Source: Arcanobacterium wilhelmae (GTDB lineage: Bacteria; Actinomycetota; Actinomycetes; Actinomycetales; Actinomycetaceae). Taken from it: DNA of 64,000 nucleotides. Positions 26,582 to 35,907 of this stretch are shown here, piece after piece; the stretch's first letter is position 1, and each line of letters opens with the position of its first letter. The notes beneath the pieces were generated by a model that saw only the letters and a program-made list of their open reading frames with translations, had not been told where the DNA came from and did no database searches. A program made the translations under genes and the position numbers. The stretch spans positions 744,001 to 808,000 of the forward strand of contig NZ_CP121247.1 of assembly GCF_029632765.1 (NCBI RefSeq), given 5' to 3'.

Positions 26582-26823
26582 TGTGTTTCTCTTTCATGGT
26601 TGCGAAAAACTCAAAATAATCTGTGAAGTTTGTGTGACTATGATGAGTGCTTATGTGAATGAGTGAAGGTATAAGCGTGATCAGCCTAGCAGGATGATGT
26701 CGAAAAGTCCTGAGAACCCGATCATTTGTGATGACCTGCGAAAACATCGGTAAACGAATATTTTTGAATGTAATGTAAAAACTCGTACTCAACCAGGGGG
26801 AACGCGCTGGTATCCTCGGTGGC
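26582..26823. other. AT-rich divergent promoter region
   Basis: 242 bp between the coiled-coil protein gene and the GNAT gene. It is AT-rich and contains the TATCCT box (26811-26816) that probably drives a leaderless GNAT transcript. No gene was found. Confidence 0.4.
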
Positions 26824-27378
26824 ATGGACATCAATGCGTCAGATATCACCTCCTTTGATTCGCCTTTTGCTCTCCAGGCTCGCGCTCTCTACCATGAGGC
26901 ATTCCCGGAAGCAGAACTTGTCCCAGAGGAAGAACTTTTCCCTCTCATCGTGGAAGGGAAAGTGCGAGCAACCGCTTTTCACGATGCTGCAGGTTTCCTT
27001 GGCGCCACACTGACAATGAGTGATGCAGACATCCTCTACGTGGTTTTCCTTGCCGCATCTCCTGAGCGACGCGGAAAAGGAGCGGGTGGCTCAATCCTTG
27101 ATTATTATCAGCGTCAATTCCCACACCATCGCCAGATCCTTGAGCTCGAAACTCTCACCGACCCACACGCACCAAACCCGGAGCAACGGAGCGCCCGCGA
27201 ACGCTTCTACCTGCGCCATGGATTCCACTATGCGGGCTTTTCTTCAATCGAGGAAGGAGGTGTGTTTGACTTTCTCGTACGTGGGGGCGAGGTCACCCTT
27301 GCAGAGGTCAAGACGATGATTGAAGAAGATGTGAGTGCGTGGGAGGTAGAACTCGTTGATCGAAGAAAACGGAACTGA
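26824..27378 (+). CDS. GNAT-family N-acetyltransferase
   Basis: 184 residues. The acetyl-CoA motif A is ASPERRGKGAGGSILDYYQR (~76-95) with the R/Q-x-x-G-x-G/A core as RGKGAG. A preceding strand ILYVVFLA and a following REREFYLRHGF-like segment (RERFYLRHGFHYAG) complete the fold. The acceptor substrate is unknown. The ATG is 7 nt after a TATCCT -10-like box. The gene overlaps azlC by 23 nt, so it is probably part of the azlCD operon. Confidence 0.85.
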   Translation: MDINASDITSFDSPFALQARALYHEAFPEAELVPEEELFPLIVEGKVRATAFHDAAGFLGATLTMSDADILYVVFLAASPERRGKGAGGSILDYYQRQFPHHRQILELETLTDPHAPNPEQRSARERFYLRHGFHYAGFSSIEEGGVFDFLVRGGEVTLAEVKTMIEEDVSAWEVELVDRRKRN

Positions 27379-28093
27379 GGAGCAGCAAACCGCGGCGCCG
27401 GCGTCGCGCCGCGAATCCATCGGAATCGCCGCCAAAATTTCGTGGCCGATCTTCCTCGCCTACCTTCCGCTCGGCATGGGCTTCGGCGTGCTCATGGCAA
27501 AATCAGGCTGGGGGCCACAATGGGCTGGGCTGTCTGCCGCTGTGGTCTACGCCGGTTCACTCGAGTATCTTGTTGTGGTGTTCCTGGGTGGTGGTTTCAC
27601 GCTCGGTACTGTTGCTCTGATGGCTTTCCTGTTGAATTCTCGCCATATGTTCTACGGGCTTCCGTTCTTGCGCAAGTTCCGAAGCTTCGGCCCGCGTGCC
27701 CAGGCGTTCCTGATCTACACACTCACGGACGAAAACTTCGCGCTCCACGCCTCCTACCGGCACGCGCGTGGGGACGAGCGTCTGATTCGTCTCGTCTACT
27801 CCGGGCTCACCTACTTCTACTGGGTGTTCTCCGCAGTTCTTGGGGGAGTTCTTGGTGCTGCGCTTCCGTTCGATTCCACCGGGCTCGAGTTTTCCCTGAC
27901 TGCACTCTTTGTTGTCATCGCGATGGATCAGATCCGTCAACTCGGAACCGTGATTCCTGCAGTCGTTGCCGTAGCTGCCAGCGCAGTCGCGTGGGTTTTC
28001 TTTGGCCGCGAGAACTTTCTTCTTCCCGCACTCCTCTTGGCGCTCGTCGGTTTGCTTGCGCTTCGCGGGCTTATCGAGGAGGCCGCGCGATGA
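27356..28093 (+). CDS. azlC: AzlC-family branched-chain amino acid exporter, large subunit
   Basis: 245 residues with about seven membrane segments. The start is TTG at 27356 with GGGAGG 6-9 nt before it, inside the end of the GNAT gene. FLAYLPLGMGFGVLMAKSGW and the LLNSRHMFYGLPF segment are AzlC signatures (the N-S-R-H-x-x-Y/M-G motif). With AzlD it exports branched-chain or related amino acids. The next gene starts within its stop codon (ATGA). Confidence 0.9.
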   Translation: MIEENGTEEQQTAAPASRRESIGIAAKISWPIFLAYLPLGMGFGVLMAKSGWGPQWAGLSAAVVYAGSLEYLVVVFLGGGFTLGTVALMAFLLNSRHMFYGLPFLRKFRSFGPRAQAFLIYTLTDENFALHASYRHARGDERLIRLVYSGLTYFYWVFSAVLGGVLGAALPFDSTGLEFSLTALFVVIAMDQIRQLGTVIPAVVAVAASAVAWVFFGRENFLLPALLLALVGLLALRGLIEEAAR

Positions 28094-28416
28094 GTACCTG
28101 GGGAGCCCTGACGATTATCGCGATCTGCGGTGCAATTACAGTTGCGCTACGTGCGTTTCCATTCGTCGTTTTCCGCGGGCGAGAAGTCCCCGCCTGGGTT
28201 GAATACCTCGGTTCGGTTCTCCCGATCGCCGTGATGAGCGCGCTCGTTGTGTTTATGGTGCGTCATGTCTCGCCGACGTCGGTCGGCTCGGTCGCGCCCA
28301 CTGTAATCGCCCTCGCCGTGACGATCGGCGTTCACCTGTGGAAGCGCAACACATCGCTGTCTGTTATTGTGGGAACGCTCACCTATATGGTGTGCGTGCA
28401 GGCGATTTTTGTGTGA
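28090..28416 (+). CDS. azlD: AzlD-family branched-chain amino acid exporter, small subunit
   Basis: 108 residues and about four membrane helices; it begins MSTWGALTIIAICGAITVAL. TVALRAFPFVVFRG and VEYLGSVLPIAVMSALVV match AzlD (the R-x-x-P and LP-x-A-x-M motifs). ATG at 28090 overlaps the azlC stop by 4 nt, a tightly coupled pair that forms the heteromeric permease. Confidence 0.92.
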   Translation: MSTWGALTIIAICGAITVALRAFPFVVFRGREVPAWVEYLGSVLPIAVMSALVVFMVRHVSPTSVGSVAPTVIALAVTIGVHLWKRNTSLSVIVGTLTYMVCVQAIFV

Positions 28417-28465
28417 CGTTGCGTTAAACCTGCCTCTGGGCGCGGTGCGGTTGCAGGCGCGGTCC

Positions 28466-28471
28466 TACCAT
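28466..28471 (+). promoter_or_regulatory. -10 box of leaderless pepT
   Basis: TACCAT, then 6 nt, then the GTG start; no ribosome site is present. Confidence 0.45.
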
Positions 28472-28477
28472 TTAACC

Positions 28478-29677
28478 GTGAGGGAAGAACTAATTGAGCG
28501 ATTCATGCGCTACAGCGCGATTGAATCGCAATCGAACGCAAAGGCTACCGAGGTACCGTCCAGCAGTGGGCAGTGGGAGATGATCCGCCTACTCGAAGCT
28601 GAACTGGCTGAGCTTGGTGCCAAACGTATTCATGTCGATGAGCACGCCTGCCTCACCGCCGTCTTCCCCGCAACGGGTACCGGCCCGTCGGTGGGTTTCT
28701 GTGCGCATGTTGATACTGCCGACGTCGGGCTCTCGCCGCGCGTCAACGCACAGGTACACGACTATGCGGGTGGTGACATCGATCTTGGACGCGGACCCCT
28801 CTCAGTTGCGGATTTCCCCGAGCTGGAGCGGTATGTGGGCGACACCGTGATCACAACCGACGGGACGTCCGTGCTCGGCGCTGATGACAAAGCGGCAATC
28901 GCCGAGCTGATGACGGCGTTTGGCCGACTTGGCGATTTTCCTCACGGAGAAGTTCAGATCGCCTTCGTCCCCGACGAAGAGATCGGACTGCGCGGTGCGA
29001 AAGTGCTCGATATGAGCCGCTTTAACCCCGATTTCGCGTACACGCTCGATTGTGGACCGATCGGCGAAGTGGTGTGGGAAACGTTCAACGCTGGCTATGC
29101 GCGCATTGAGATCGACGGCGTGGCCGCCCACCCGATGAGCGCGAAGGGCGTGCTCGTCAATCCCCTCCTGATTGCCATCGACATCGCCAACTCTTTCAAT
29201 CGAGCTGAAACTCCCGAGAATACTGAGGGGCGCGAGGGATATATCTGGGTTCAGGAGATGGATGCCGTGCAATCCCACGCGTCCCTCACCCTCAATATTC
29301 GTGACCACTCCCGTCAGGGCTACGAAGAGAAGAAATCCCGGATCGCCGCCGTCGTCGATGAAATTGCACGACGAGAGCCGCGCGCCCGCGTCGAACTCGT
29401 CCTCGAAGATACGTACGCGAATATTGCCGACTCGATGACGGAGGAAAATCGGGCCGGGCTCACCCGCCTCCTTGAGGCGTTCGAGTACGTCGGTGTCGAG
29501 CCGAAACCCACACCGATGAGAGGCGGAACCGATGGATCCTACTTCTCCACACAGGGGCTTTTCACGCCAAATTTTTTCACTGGCGCACATAACTTCCACT
29601 CGTTTCACGAGTTCCTTCCCGTCGGGTCGATGGAGCTCGCCACCCGCATCATTCTTCGGCTGGTCACAGCCGCATAA
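28478..29677 (+). CDS. pepT: peptidase T (tripeptide aminopeptidase, M20B)
   Basis: 399 residues from the GTG at 28478 (MREELIERFMRYSAI), close to the usual ~405. An upstream extension of 37 codons overlaps azlD and is unlikely. The two-zinc site is intact: GFCAHVDTAD (His), VLGADDKAAIAEL (bridging Asp), PDEEIGLRGAK (catalytic Glu-Glu), LDCGP (Asp) and TGAHNFHSFHEF (His). The cytoplasmic enzyme removes the N-terminal residue from tripeptides. Regulation appears to be from its own leaderless promoter. Confidence 0.92.
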   Translation: MREELIERFMRYSAIESQSNAKATEVPSSSGQWEMIRLLEAELAELGAKRIHVDEHACLTAVFPATGTGPSVGFCAHVDTADVGLSPRVNAQVHDYAGGDIDLGRGPLSVADFPELERYVGDTVITTDGTSVLGADDKAAIAELMTAFGRLGDFPHGEVQIAFVPDEEIGLRGAKVLDMSRFNPDFAYTLDCGPIGEVVWETFNAGYARIEIDGVAAHPMSAKGVLVNPLLIAIDIANSFNRAETPENTEGREGYIWVQEMDAVQSHASLTLNIRDHSRQGYEEKKSRIAAVVDEIARREPRARVELVLEDTYANIADSMTEENRAGLTRLLEAFEYVGVEPKPTPMRGGTDGSYFSTQGLFTPNFFTGAHNFHSFHEFLPVGSMELATRIILRLVTAA

Positions 29678-29691
29678 CTGAAAGGAATACG

Positions 29692-31263
29692 TTGATAGAG
29701 CTACTTTCGGCGCAGCCGCTTTTGACCGTCTTTCTCGTGGTCACACTCGGCGCGCTCCTTGGAATGGTTCCGTTCGGGCCGCTCAAGCTCGGCGCGGCTG
29801 GCGCACTCTTTGTCGGCCTGCTTGTTGGCAACTTTGTGCCAGAGATGGGGAAGACTCTCGGTCTTGTGCAAAGTCTTGGGCTTGGCCTGTTCGTCTATAT
29901 GGTGGGCATCAGTGCAGGGCAAACTTTCTTCTCGGATCTGCGCCGTCAGGCGAAGTTCATCTTTTCGTCTGTGCTAGTTCTCGGCATCGGCGGCGCGGTT
30001 GTGGTGTTCCTCGGAAATCTGCTTGGCCTCTCGCGTGATCTGGGAATCGGCGTTTTTGCTGGTTCCATGACCACCACGCCGGCGCTCGCCGCTGCAACTG
30101 ACGCCGCCACGAACAAAGACGCCCCTGGCGTGGGCTACGCGCTTGGGTATCCGATGGGTGTGATTGTTGCGATCATTGCCGTCGCGATCGTGGTGGGTCA
30201 GAAGTGGAACGAAAAGAACGATGTTCCGTCGCGCGCCGGAGATCACCTCTCGGCCGTTACAGCCATTGTCCATCGTGCCATGCCGGTCCGCGACGTTCCC
30301 GGCTGGAAGGAACAGCAGGTGCGGCTGTCGTATCTGCAGCGCGGCGACTCCGTGCGCGTGATTTCGCCCGGTGAAGAGTTTGTGGAGGGTGATCGCGTGG
30401 TGGTGGTTGGCATGGCAGCCGACGTCGATGCAGCTGTTGATGCTCTCGGCGAGGTTGTCCCGTCTCACCTAGCGGACGATCGCTCGACGGTTGATTTCCG
30501 CCAGTTCCTCGTGTCCAACGACGATCTGGCGGGACGTAGCGTCGTTGAGCTTAACGTGGGAGGCCGCTTTGGTGGTGTGATCACGCGTATTCACCGTGGC
30601 GACATCGAGATGCTCGCAGCCGACGACATGCACCTTGAACTCGGAGATCGCGTTCTCGTGGCGTTCCCGCGCCGTGAGTTTGACGCGTTGAATTCTTTCT
30701 TCGGCAACTCTGTGCGCTCCATTTCTGAGGTCGACGCGATCCCGATGGGGCTGGGTATGGTCCTTGGCCTTTTGCTCGGCATGGTGCAGTTCACGCTTCC
30801 GGGTGGGAGTACCTTCTCCCTCGGTGCTGCTGCGGGACCTCTTGTTGTGGGCATGATTCTTGGCTATCTCCAGCGAACGGGTCCGGTCGTGTGGCAGTTC
30901 CCAATGGCCGCAAACCTGACGATCCGTCAGCTTGGCTTGCTCCTCTTCCTGGCCGCCGTGGGTATCTCGTCCGGCCCGGCCTTCGCGCGGACTGCATTCA
31001 CGCCGGAAGGACTACGAGGGGGCCTTCTTGGTCTCGCGATCGCCGTCGTTGTTCTTGTGCTCACTGCATTGGCGGGCAAATTCCTCGGTCTGTCGGCGCA
31101 ACGCACTGCTGGCGCCATGGCGGGCATCCTTGGTCAGCCAGCGATCCTTGCCTATGCACAGGGCAAGGTCAACGATGAGCGCATTGAATCGGGTTATGCT
31201 GCGCTGTTTGCGTTCGGAATTATCGTGAAAATCATCTTCGTCTACCTTCTCGTTGCGATCTAG
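29692..31263 (+). CDS. AspT/YidE-type transporter (aspartate:alanine exchanger family) with two RCK_C domains
   Basis: 523 residues; TTG start with GAAAGGAA upstream. Two blocks of about five membrane segments (~5-170 and ~355-523) flank a hydrophilic centre. The centre holds two TrkA_C/RCK_C-like domains, around residues 200-265 (SVRVISPGEEFVEGDRVVVV) and 275-350. This is the plan of the AAE family. AspT itself exchanges Asp for Ala, but most members have unknown substrates. It follows pepT by 14 nt, so it could move amino acids or acids released by peptide breakdown. Confidence 0.82.
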   Translation: MIELLSAQPLLTVFLVVTLGALLGMVPFGPLKLGAAGALFVGLLVGNFVPEMGKTLGLVQSLGLGLFVYMVGISAGQTFFSDLRRQAKFIFSSVLVLGIGGAVVVFLGNLLGLSRDLGIGVFAGSMTTTPALAAATDAATNKDAPGVGYALGYPMGVIVAIIAVAIVVGQKWNEKNDVPSRAGDHLSAVTAIVHRAMPVRDVPGWKEQQVRLSYLQRGDSVRVISPGEEFVEGDRVVVVGMAADVDAAVDALGEVVPSHLADDRSTVDFRQFLVSNDDLAGRSVVELNVGGRFGGVITRIHRGDIEMLAADDMHLELGDRVLVAFPRREFDALNSFFGNSVRSISEVDAIPMGLGMVLGLLLGMVQFTLPGGSTFSLGAAAGPLVVGMILGYLQRTGPVVWQFPMAANLTIRQLGLLLFLAAVGISSGPAFARTAFTPEGLRGGLLGLAIAVVVLVLTALAGKFLGLSAQRTAGAMAGILGQPAILAYAQGKVNDERIESGYAALFAFGIIVKIIFVYLLVAI

Positions 31264-31438
31264 CAACTGTTGCGAATGTGACGAAGCGAGAGTAAAAAGG
31301 ATCAAAACGTGGAAAGAATTTTGCGAATTTCGTGCAACACGCCCGAAAAGTCGCCGTTTTGCCCGCATATCCGTTAGGTTTTTACTTAGCGGTTCATCCG
31401 AACCCGTCAGACATATCCGTTTTATCGAGAGGAAAACA

Positions 31439-31720
31439 ATGTCCCTCAACCGCACTGAGCTTATTGCAAAGATCGCCGAAGAGGCCGGCCTGACCAAGAC
31501 CGACGCCGATAAGGCCATCTCGGCCCTCCAGACCGTCCTCGTTGAGGCTCTCGCCAAGGGCGATTCGGTGAAGATCACCGGCCTCATGTCCGTGGAGCGC
31601 ACCGAGCGTGCTGCTCGCAAGGGCCGCAACCCCCGCACCGGCGAAGAGATCCAGATCCCGGCTGGCTACGGCGTGAAGATCTCGGCTGGTTCGAACCTGA
31701 AGAAGGCTGTCACCAAGTGA
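31439..31720 (+). CDS. hup: HU family DNA-binding protein
   Basis: 93 residues from the ATG at 31439 after GAGAGGAAAACA. The sequence has the HU fold: an N-terminal helical hairpin (LNRTELIAKIAEEAGLTKTD), then RNPRTGEEIQIPA in the DNA-intercalating arm and KISAGSNLKKAV at the end. The turn normally reading GFGSFEV is GLMSVER here. There is no mycobacterial-type Lys/Ala-rich tail. The protein bends and compacts the chromosome. Confidence 0.95.
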   Translation: MSLNRTELIAKIAEEAGLTKTDADKAISALQTVLVEALAKGDSVKITGLMSVERTERAARKGRNPRTGEEIQIPAGYGVKISAGSNLKKAVTK

Positions 31721-31767
31721 TTGATCACTCCGAGGTGGCGTTTATGCCTACTCGGAGATAGTACTTC

Positions 31768-31801
31768 GGAAAAGGGAGGCGCTTAGGCGCCTCCCTTTTC
31801 C
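31768..31801 (+). terminator. terminator after hup
   Basis: A perfect 15-bp stem (31768-31782 with 31787-31801) with a TTAG loop and a T4 tract inside the right arm. A smaller CTCCGAG/CTCGGAG hairpin precedes it. Confidence 0.75.
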
Positions 31802-31857
31802 ATGCGAGTGTGGTGAATCCCCGCCTGCTGGGTCTGGGCATCGCGGGGGAGCGGAAT

Positions 31858-31863
31858 TAGAAT
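31858..31863 (+). promoter_or_regulatory. -10 box of leaderless DUF3039 gene
   Basis: TAGAAT, 6 nt, ATG at 31870. Confidence 0.55.
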
Positions 31864-31869
31864 AGGTCC

Positions 31870-32208
31870 ATGTTCACTACTCCTTCGTTTGGTCCATCTC
31901 AGCCTGGCTACCCGGATCCGGGGCAGCCCGAATCTGCCGGCGGCACTGCGGTTCTCGAGGAGGTCCGCGAGGAGGTTGAGCCCGGCGATAACGAGCGATA
32001 CGCCCACTACGTTCGTAAAGACAAGATCATGCGCTCGGCCGTGGAAGGGCGCCCTGTTGTCGCGCTGTGTGGCAAAGTCTGGACCCCGATGCGTAACCCC
32101 GATCGTTACCCAGTGTGTCCCACGTGCAAAGCGATCTACGAATCGATGAAGAACGGCGGAGGGGATTCCTCGTGGCCGTTCGGCCCGAACGTTCCGGGTG
32201 AGCAGTGA
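31870..32208 (+). CDS. DUF3039 protein, probable zinc-binding
   Basis: 112 residues. After a Pro/Gly-rich N-terminal ~30 residues comes the DUF3039 core: RYAHYVRKDKIMRSAVEG, then ALCGKVW and PVCPTCK. These three Cys plus a His look like a small zinc site. The family is restricted to actinobacteria and has no known function. Its stop overlaps the GTG start of the helicase gene (GTGA), so the two are co-expressed. Confidence 0.85.
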   Translation: MFTTPSFGPSQPGYPDPGQPESAGGTAVLEEVREEVEPGDNERYAHYVRKDKIMRSAVEGRPVVALCGKVWTPMRNPDRYPVCPTCKAIYESMKNGGGDSSWPFGPNVPGEQ

Positions 32209-33971
32209 GCGGCGGGCGTCAAAGCCAGCCCTCACTCTTCTCAGCTGAAAACCTTTCTCCCTCGTATCCCCAGCGCGCTGCTTGGGGTACGGCAGGGAGT
32301 CTGCGCGCTTGGCAGGCGGAGGCGCTGGAGCAGTATTTGAACCAGATGCCGCAGGATTTCCTTGCGGTGGCGACACCGGGCGCTGGTAAAACCACGTTTG
32401 CTCTGCGTGTGGCCGTGGAGATGATGGCACGCGGTGAGGCCACAGAGCTCACGGTGGTGTGCCCCACGGAACATTTGAAGTATCAGTGGGCCGAGGCTGC
32501 GGCGCGCGTGGGTATCCAGCTGGATCCGGATTTTTCGAATTCGCAGAGCGGGCTTGGGCGCTCGTTTAACGGCGTGTGCCTGACGTATGCGCAGGTGGCG
32601 CGCGCGCCGATGATGCACCGGCACCGAACCTCCGCGAAGAAGACGATGGTAATCTTGGACGAGGTGCACCACGGTGGCGATAACCTCTCGTGGGGTGACG
32701 CGATCCGTGTGGCATTTTCTCCGGCGGTTCACCGCCTGTCGCTCACAGGAACGCCGTTTCGCTCGGATACCTCGCAGATCCCGTTTGTTACCTACGAGCC
32801 CGACACTGATGGCATTTTGCGTTCGCGCGCGGATTATTCGTATGGATACGGCAATGCCTTGCACGACGGTGTCGTGCGTCCGGTGATCTTCATGTCGTAT
32901 TCAGGCGAGATGACCTGGCAGACCAAACACGGTGAGGTATACCAATCCACGCTCGGTGAGGTATCGACGAAAGACATCACAGCGCTCGCATGGCGCACGG
33001 CACTCGATCCGAGCGGTGATTGGATCCGTGCGGTTCTCGCTGCCGCTGACGATCGCCTGACGGTTGTGCGCAAGGGCGTTCCCGACGCCGGTGGGCTGGT
33101 GATCGCTACGGATCACAAGACTGCCCGTGCGTACGCTGCGATCCTCGAGCAGATTTGCGGCGAGGCCACCACGGTGGTGCTGTCGGATGACGCGACGGCG
33201 TCGGATAAGATCGCCGAGTTCTCGGCGAATACGAAGCGTTGGATGGTAGCGGTTCGTATGGTCTCGGAGGGCGTGGACGTTCCGCGCCTATGCGTGGGCG
33301 TGTACGCCACCTCCACATCTACTCCGTTGTTCTTCGCACAGGCGATCGGACGTTTCGTGCGGGCGCGTAAGCGCGGAGAGACGGCGTCGGTGTTTCTTCC
33401 CTCCGTTGAGGTGCTCCTCGGGCTGGCAGGCCAGCTAGAGAAGGAACGTGATCACGCACTCATCAAGAAAGACAATCCGGACGGCTGGAATGACGACGAG
33501 CTTGCGCAGGCGAACCGTGAGGAAACAGCCTCCGACGAGGTCGATGGACCGGGCTACCAGGCACTCTCTTCAGATGTGACGTTTGATCGCGTCGTGTTCG
33601 ACGGGGCGGACTTCGGCCAGTGGGCTGAGGTTGGCTCAGACGAAGAAGCAGATTTCTTGGGGATTCCTGGCCTGCTTGATCCAGCTGAAGTAACGCAGCT
33701 GTTGCGCCAGCATCAGGCTGAGCAGGCGGCGGCATCGAAGAAACGCGGCGATGGCCCCAGCCCAGTGATGGATTCGCGTAAGCGAAGGGAAAAGCGCAAG
33801 GAGCTTTCCAAGCTTGTGGCCGCCTTCGCGGCAAAGACAGGCCGCCCGCACGCGCTCATCCACACCGATCTACGCAAAGCCACTGGCGGCCCGGACGTGG
33901 CGCGCGCATCCCTCGAACAGATCGAGGCGAGGATCCTTAAGATTCAGCGGTGGTTCGTTGGACGAAAATAA
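32205..33971 (+). CDS. superfamily II DEAD/DEAH-box helicase
   Basis: 588 residues. Motifs in order: a Q-like RAWQAEAL, Walker A TPGAGKTTFA (~58-67), motif Ia VVCPTEHLKYQW, DEVHHGGD (DExH, ~150), LTGTPFR (motif III), and in the second RecA domain MVSEGVDVPRL and FFAQAIGRFVRARK (motif VI). The last ~120 residues are charged and family-specific. Actinobacterial members lie next to DUF3039, as here. A role in nucleic-acid repair or RNA handling is likely, but the substrate is unknown. Confidence 0.88.
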   Translation: MSGGRQSQPSLFSAENLSPSYPQRAAWGTAGSLRAWQAEALEQYLNQMPQDFLAVATPGAGKTTFALRVAVEMMARGEATELTVVCPTEHLKYQWAEAAARVGIQLDPDFSNSQSGLGRSFNGVCLTYAQVARAPMMHRHRTSAKKTMVILDEVHHGGDNLSWGDAIRVAFSPAVHRLSLTGTPFRSDTSQIPFVTYEPDTDGILRSRADYSYGYGNALHDGVVRPVIFMSYSGEMTWQTKHGEVYQSTLGEVSTKDITALAWRTALDPSGDWIRAVLAAADDRLTVVRKGVPDAGGLVIATDHKTARAYAAILEQICGEATTVVLSDDATASDKIAEFSANTKRWMVAVRMVSEGVDVPRLCVGVYATSTSTPLFFAQAIGRFVRARKRGETASVFLPSVEVLLGLAGQLEKERDHALIKKDNPDGWNDDELAQANREETASDEVDGPGYQALSSDVTFDRVVFDGADFGQWAEVGSDEEADFLGIPGLLDPAEVTQLLRQHQAEQAAASKKRGDGPSPVMDSRKRREKRKELSKLVAAFAAKTGRPHALIHTDLRKATGGPDVARASLEQIEARILKIQRWFVGRK

Positions 33972-33974
33972 TCA

Positions 33975-34032
33975 TTGTGCAGCAGCGGGGCGGGGACAGT
34001 TCAAAATCCGTCCGCGCCCCGCTGCTGCACAA
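33975..34032 (+). terminator. bidirectional terminator, long hairpin
   Basis: A perfect 18-bp GC-rich stem (33975-33992 with 34015-34032); further GGAC/GTCC pairing narrows the loop. It sits between the convergent helicase and pncB genes. Confidence 0.7.
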
Positions 34033-34128
34033 ACACTGTCGTCCGCAGGCCCCGCCGTCATGCGCGGCTTCAAGACGAAGTTCCAACAGGAGCGTATGGA
34101 AATGCCGGGCGGCAGCAGGGTGTGAGGT

Positions 34129-35505
34129 TTACTCCTCGTCGCCGTCGAAGATATCCTCCAGGCGGGTGGGGATTCCCGGCTCGCCCTCGGACAGGCGCCA
34201 TGCGGCGTAGGGGAGAGCAGCGCGAGAATTACGGTGACGCTCAGCGGCAAGCGCCAGCGAATCCGCCTCGCGGTACTTTTCATTGATCACGCCGTTTTCG
34301 ATCAGAGGCACCTGGAGCGGACGGGCGTGTTGCGAGGCCAGGTAGTCGAGCCCCTGCTGGTAATCGCGCGCAGAGACCACGACTTCCTCCACTGCACGGC
34401 CTGTTTCGTCGTGACGGCGGCCGGCTACCTTGAGGCCCCCAACCGACGCCTTGTGGTCCGATTTCTTTGCGACTTCCTTCCACGTGCCGTCCGTGTTCTC
34501 GCGAGCAACCAGCTTGTAGACGAGCCCCGCCGTCGGGTGCCCGGAACCGGTGACTAGCTTCGTGCCGACGCCGTACGAATCCACGGGAGCGGCACCAAGC
34601 GCGGCGATCGCGTACTCGTCCAGATCGGAGGTTACTGTGATCTTCGTGGACGTTGCGCCAAGATTATCGAGTTGTGTGCGTACTGTGAACGCCTGTGCCA
34701 CCAGATCACCAGAATCCAGGCGCACAGCGCCAAGCTCGCCACCGGCGTCGCGGGCCGCCTTAACGGCCTTCTCTACTCCAGCTGTGACGTTGTATGTATC
34801 GACCAGCAACGTCGTGCTCGTGCCCATGGTTGCGATCTGAGCAGCGAACGCTTCCTCCTCCGAATCGTGAAGAAGCGTAAACGAGTGAGCCGCCGTGCCA
34901 ATCGGCTTGATCCCATACTGGCGGGCAGCCTCAAGGTTGGACGTGCCCGTAAAGCCTCCGATGATCGCAGCGCGAGCGGCCGCAACTGCGGCCACTTCGT
35001 GGGCACGGCGGGCACCCATGTCCAGGCACGGACGGTCGTGGGCCGCCGTCGTCATACGCGACGCCGCCGTCGCCACCGCAGAATCGTAATTCAGGATCGA
35101 CAGCAGCACCGTCTCAAGGATGCACGCCTCAGCGAACGTGCCCTTCACCGTCAAAATTGGAGAATTCGGAAAATAGCACTCGCCCTCCGCATAGCCGTAA
35201 ATCGAACCAGAGAAACGATAGTTCGCGAGGAAATCGAGAGTCTCTTGCGAAAGGAAACCCTGCTCGCGCAGGTACTCGATCTCTTCCGGGTCGAAACGGA
35301 AGTTCTCCACTGCGTCAAGCACGCGAGCTGTGCCAGCAACAACGCCGTAACGGCGCCCGCCGCCCAATCGGCGGCCAAAAACTTCAAAAACAGATTCACG
35401 AAAAGCCGTCCCCGAGTGAATTGCCGAGTCCAGCATCGTCAGCTCGTACATATCGGTGAGCAACGCCGTCGAATGTGTGGTCATAGGCACTACGGTAGTG
35501 CTCAT
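34129..35505 (-). CDS. pncB: nicotinate phosphoribosyltransferase
   Basis: 458 residues from the ATG at 35505; starts at 35520 and 35484 are also possible because none has a clear ribosome site. The family opening TALLTDMYELTMLDSAI is followed by RRYGVVAGTARVLDAVENF. The PRPP/nicotinate site includes MGARRAHEVAAV and IIGGFTGTSNLEAARQYG, and the phosphorylated His region is GTAAHSFTLLHDSEEEAF. The enzyme makes nicotinate mononucleotide in the Preiss-Handler NAD salvage pathway. Divergent pncB/clpS is the arrangement known from mycobacteria. Confidence 0.93.
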   Translation of the reverse strand: MSTTVVPMTTHSTALLTDMYELTMLDSAIHSGTAFRESVFEVFGRRLGGGRRYGVVAGTARVLDAVENFRFDPEEIEYLREQGFLSQETLDFLANYRFSGSIYGYAEGECYFPNSPILTVKGTFAEACILETVLLSILNYDSAVATAASRMTTAAHDRPCLDMGARRAHEVAAVAAARAAIIGGFTGTSNLEAARQYGIKPIGTAAHSFTLLHDSEEEAFAAQIATMGTSTTLLVDTYNVTAGVEKAVKAARDAGGELGAVRLDSGDLVAQAFTVRTQLDNLGATSTKITVTSDLDEYAIAALGAAPVDSYGVGTKLVTGSGHPTAGLVYKLVARENTDGTWKEVAKKSDHKASVGGLKVAGRRHDETGRAVEEVVVSARDYQQGLDYLASQHARPLQVPLIENGVINEKYREADSLALAAERHRNSRAALPYAAWRLSEGEPGIPTRLEDIFDGDEE

Positions 35506-35595
35506 CGTGTGACCGCGCATACTTTTTAGGAGAAAAACCGCTCAAAATGTGGGTGAATGCGCTGTTGGCGTACCGGACACGCGCCAAATCTTGGG

Positions 35596-35601
35596 TAGAA
35601 T
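35596..35601 (+). promoter_or_regulatory. -10 box of leaderless clpS
   Basis: TAGAAT, 6 nt, GTG at 35608; no ribosome site. Confidence 0.6.
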
Positions 35602-35607
35602 TACGCC

Positions 35608-35907
35608 GTGCCCACAGAAAATACCAACATCGTCAAACCTGAAGAAAACGCGACGGCCGTGCCAAGCAAGGCAACCGGCTGGCGCACCGTCGTGCATAAC
35701 GATCCCGTGAACCTGATGGGCTACGTTCAATGGGTGTTCGAATCCTACTTCACAATGGATGTGGAAACTGCATACAAATGCATGCTTCGTGTGCACCACC
35801 GCGGGCGCGCGATTGTTTCGCACGGTAGCCGTGAGGCGATGGAGAAAGACGCCACTGCCATGCACACGTACGGCCTGCGTGCCACGATCGAGGAGGACGA
35901 GCAATGA
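35608..35907 (+). CDS. clpS: ATP-dependent Clp protease adaptor ClpS
   Basis: 99 residues, GTG start. The core has WRTVVHNDPVNLMGYVQWVF (N-end-rule binding Asn-Asp), AYKCMLRVHHRGRAIVSHG and the acidic C-terminus typical of ClpS. It delivers substrates with destabilising N-termini to ClpA/ClpC. The stop overlaps the start of the DUF2017 gene, the usual actinobacterial pair. Confidence 0.95.
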   Translation: MPTENTNIVKPEENATAVPSKATGWRTVVHNDPVNLMGYVQWVFESYFTMDVETAYKCMLRVHHRGRAIVSHGSREAMEKDATAMHTYGLRATIEEDEQ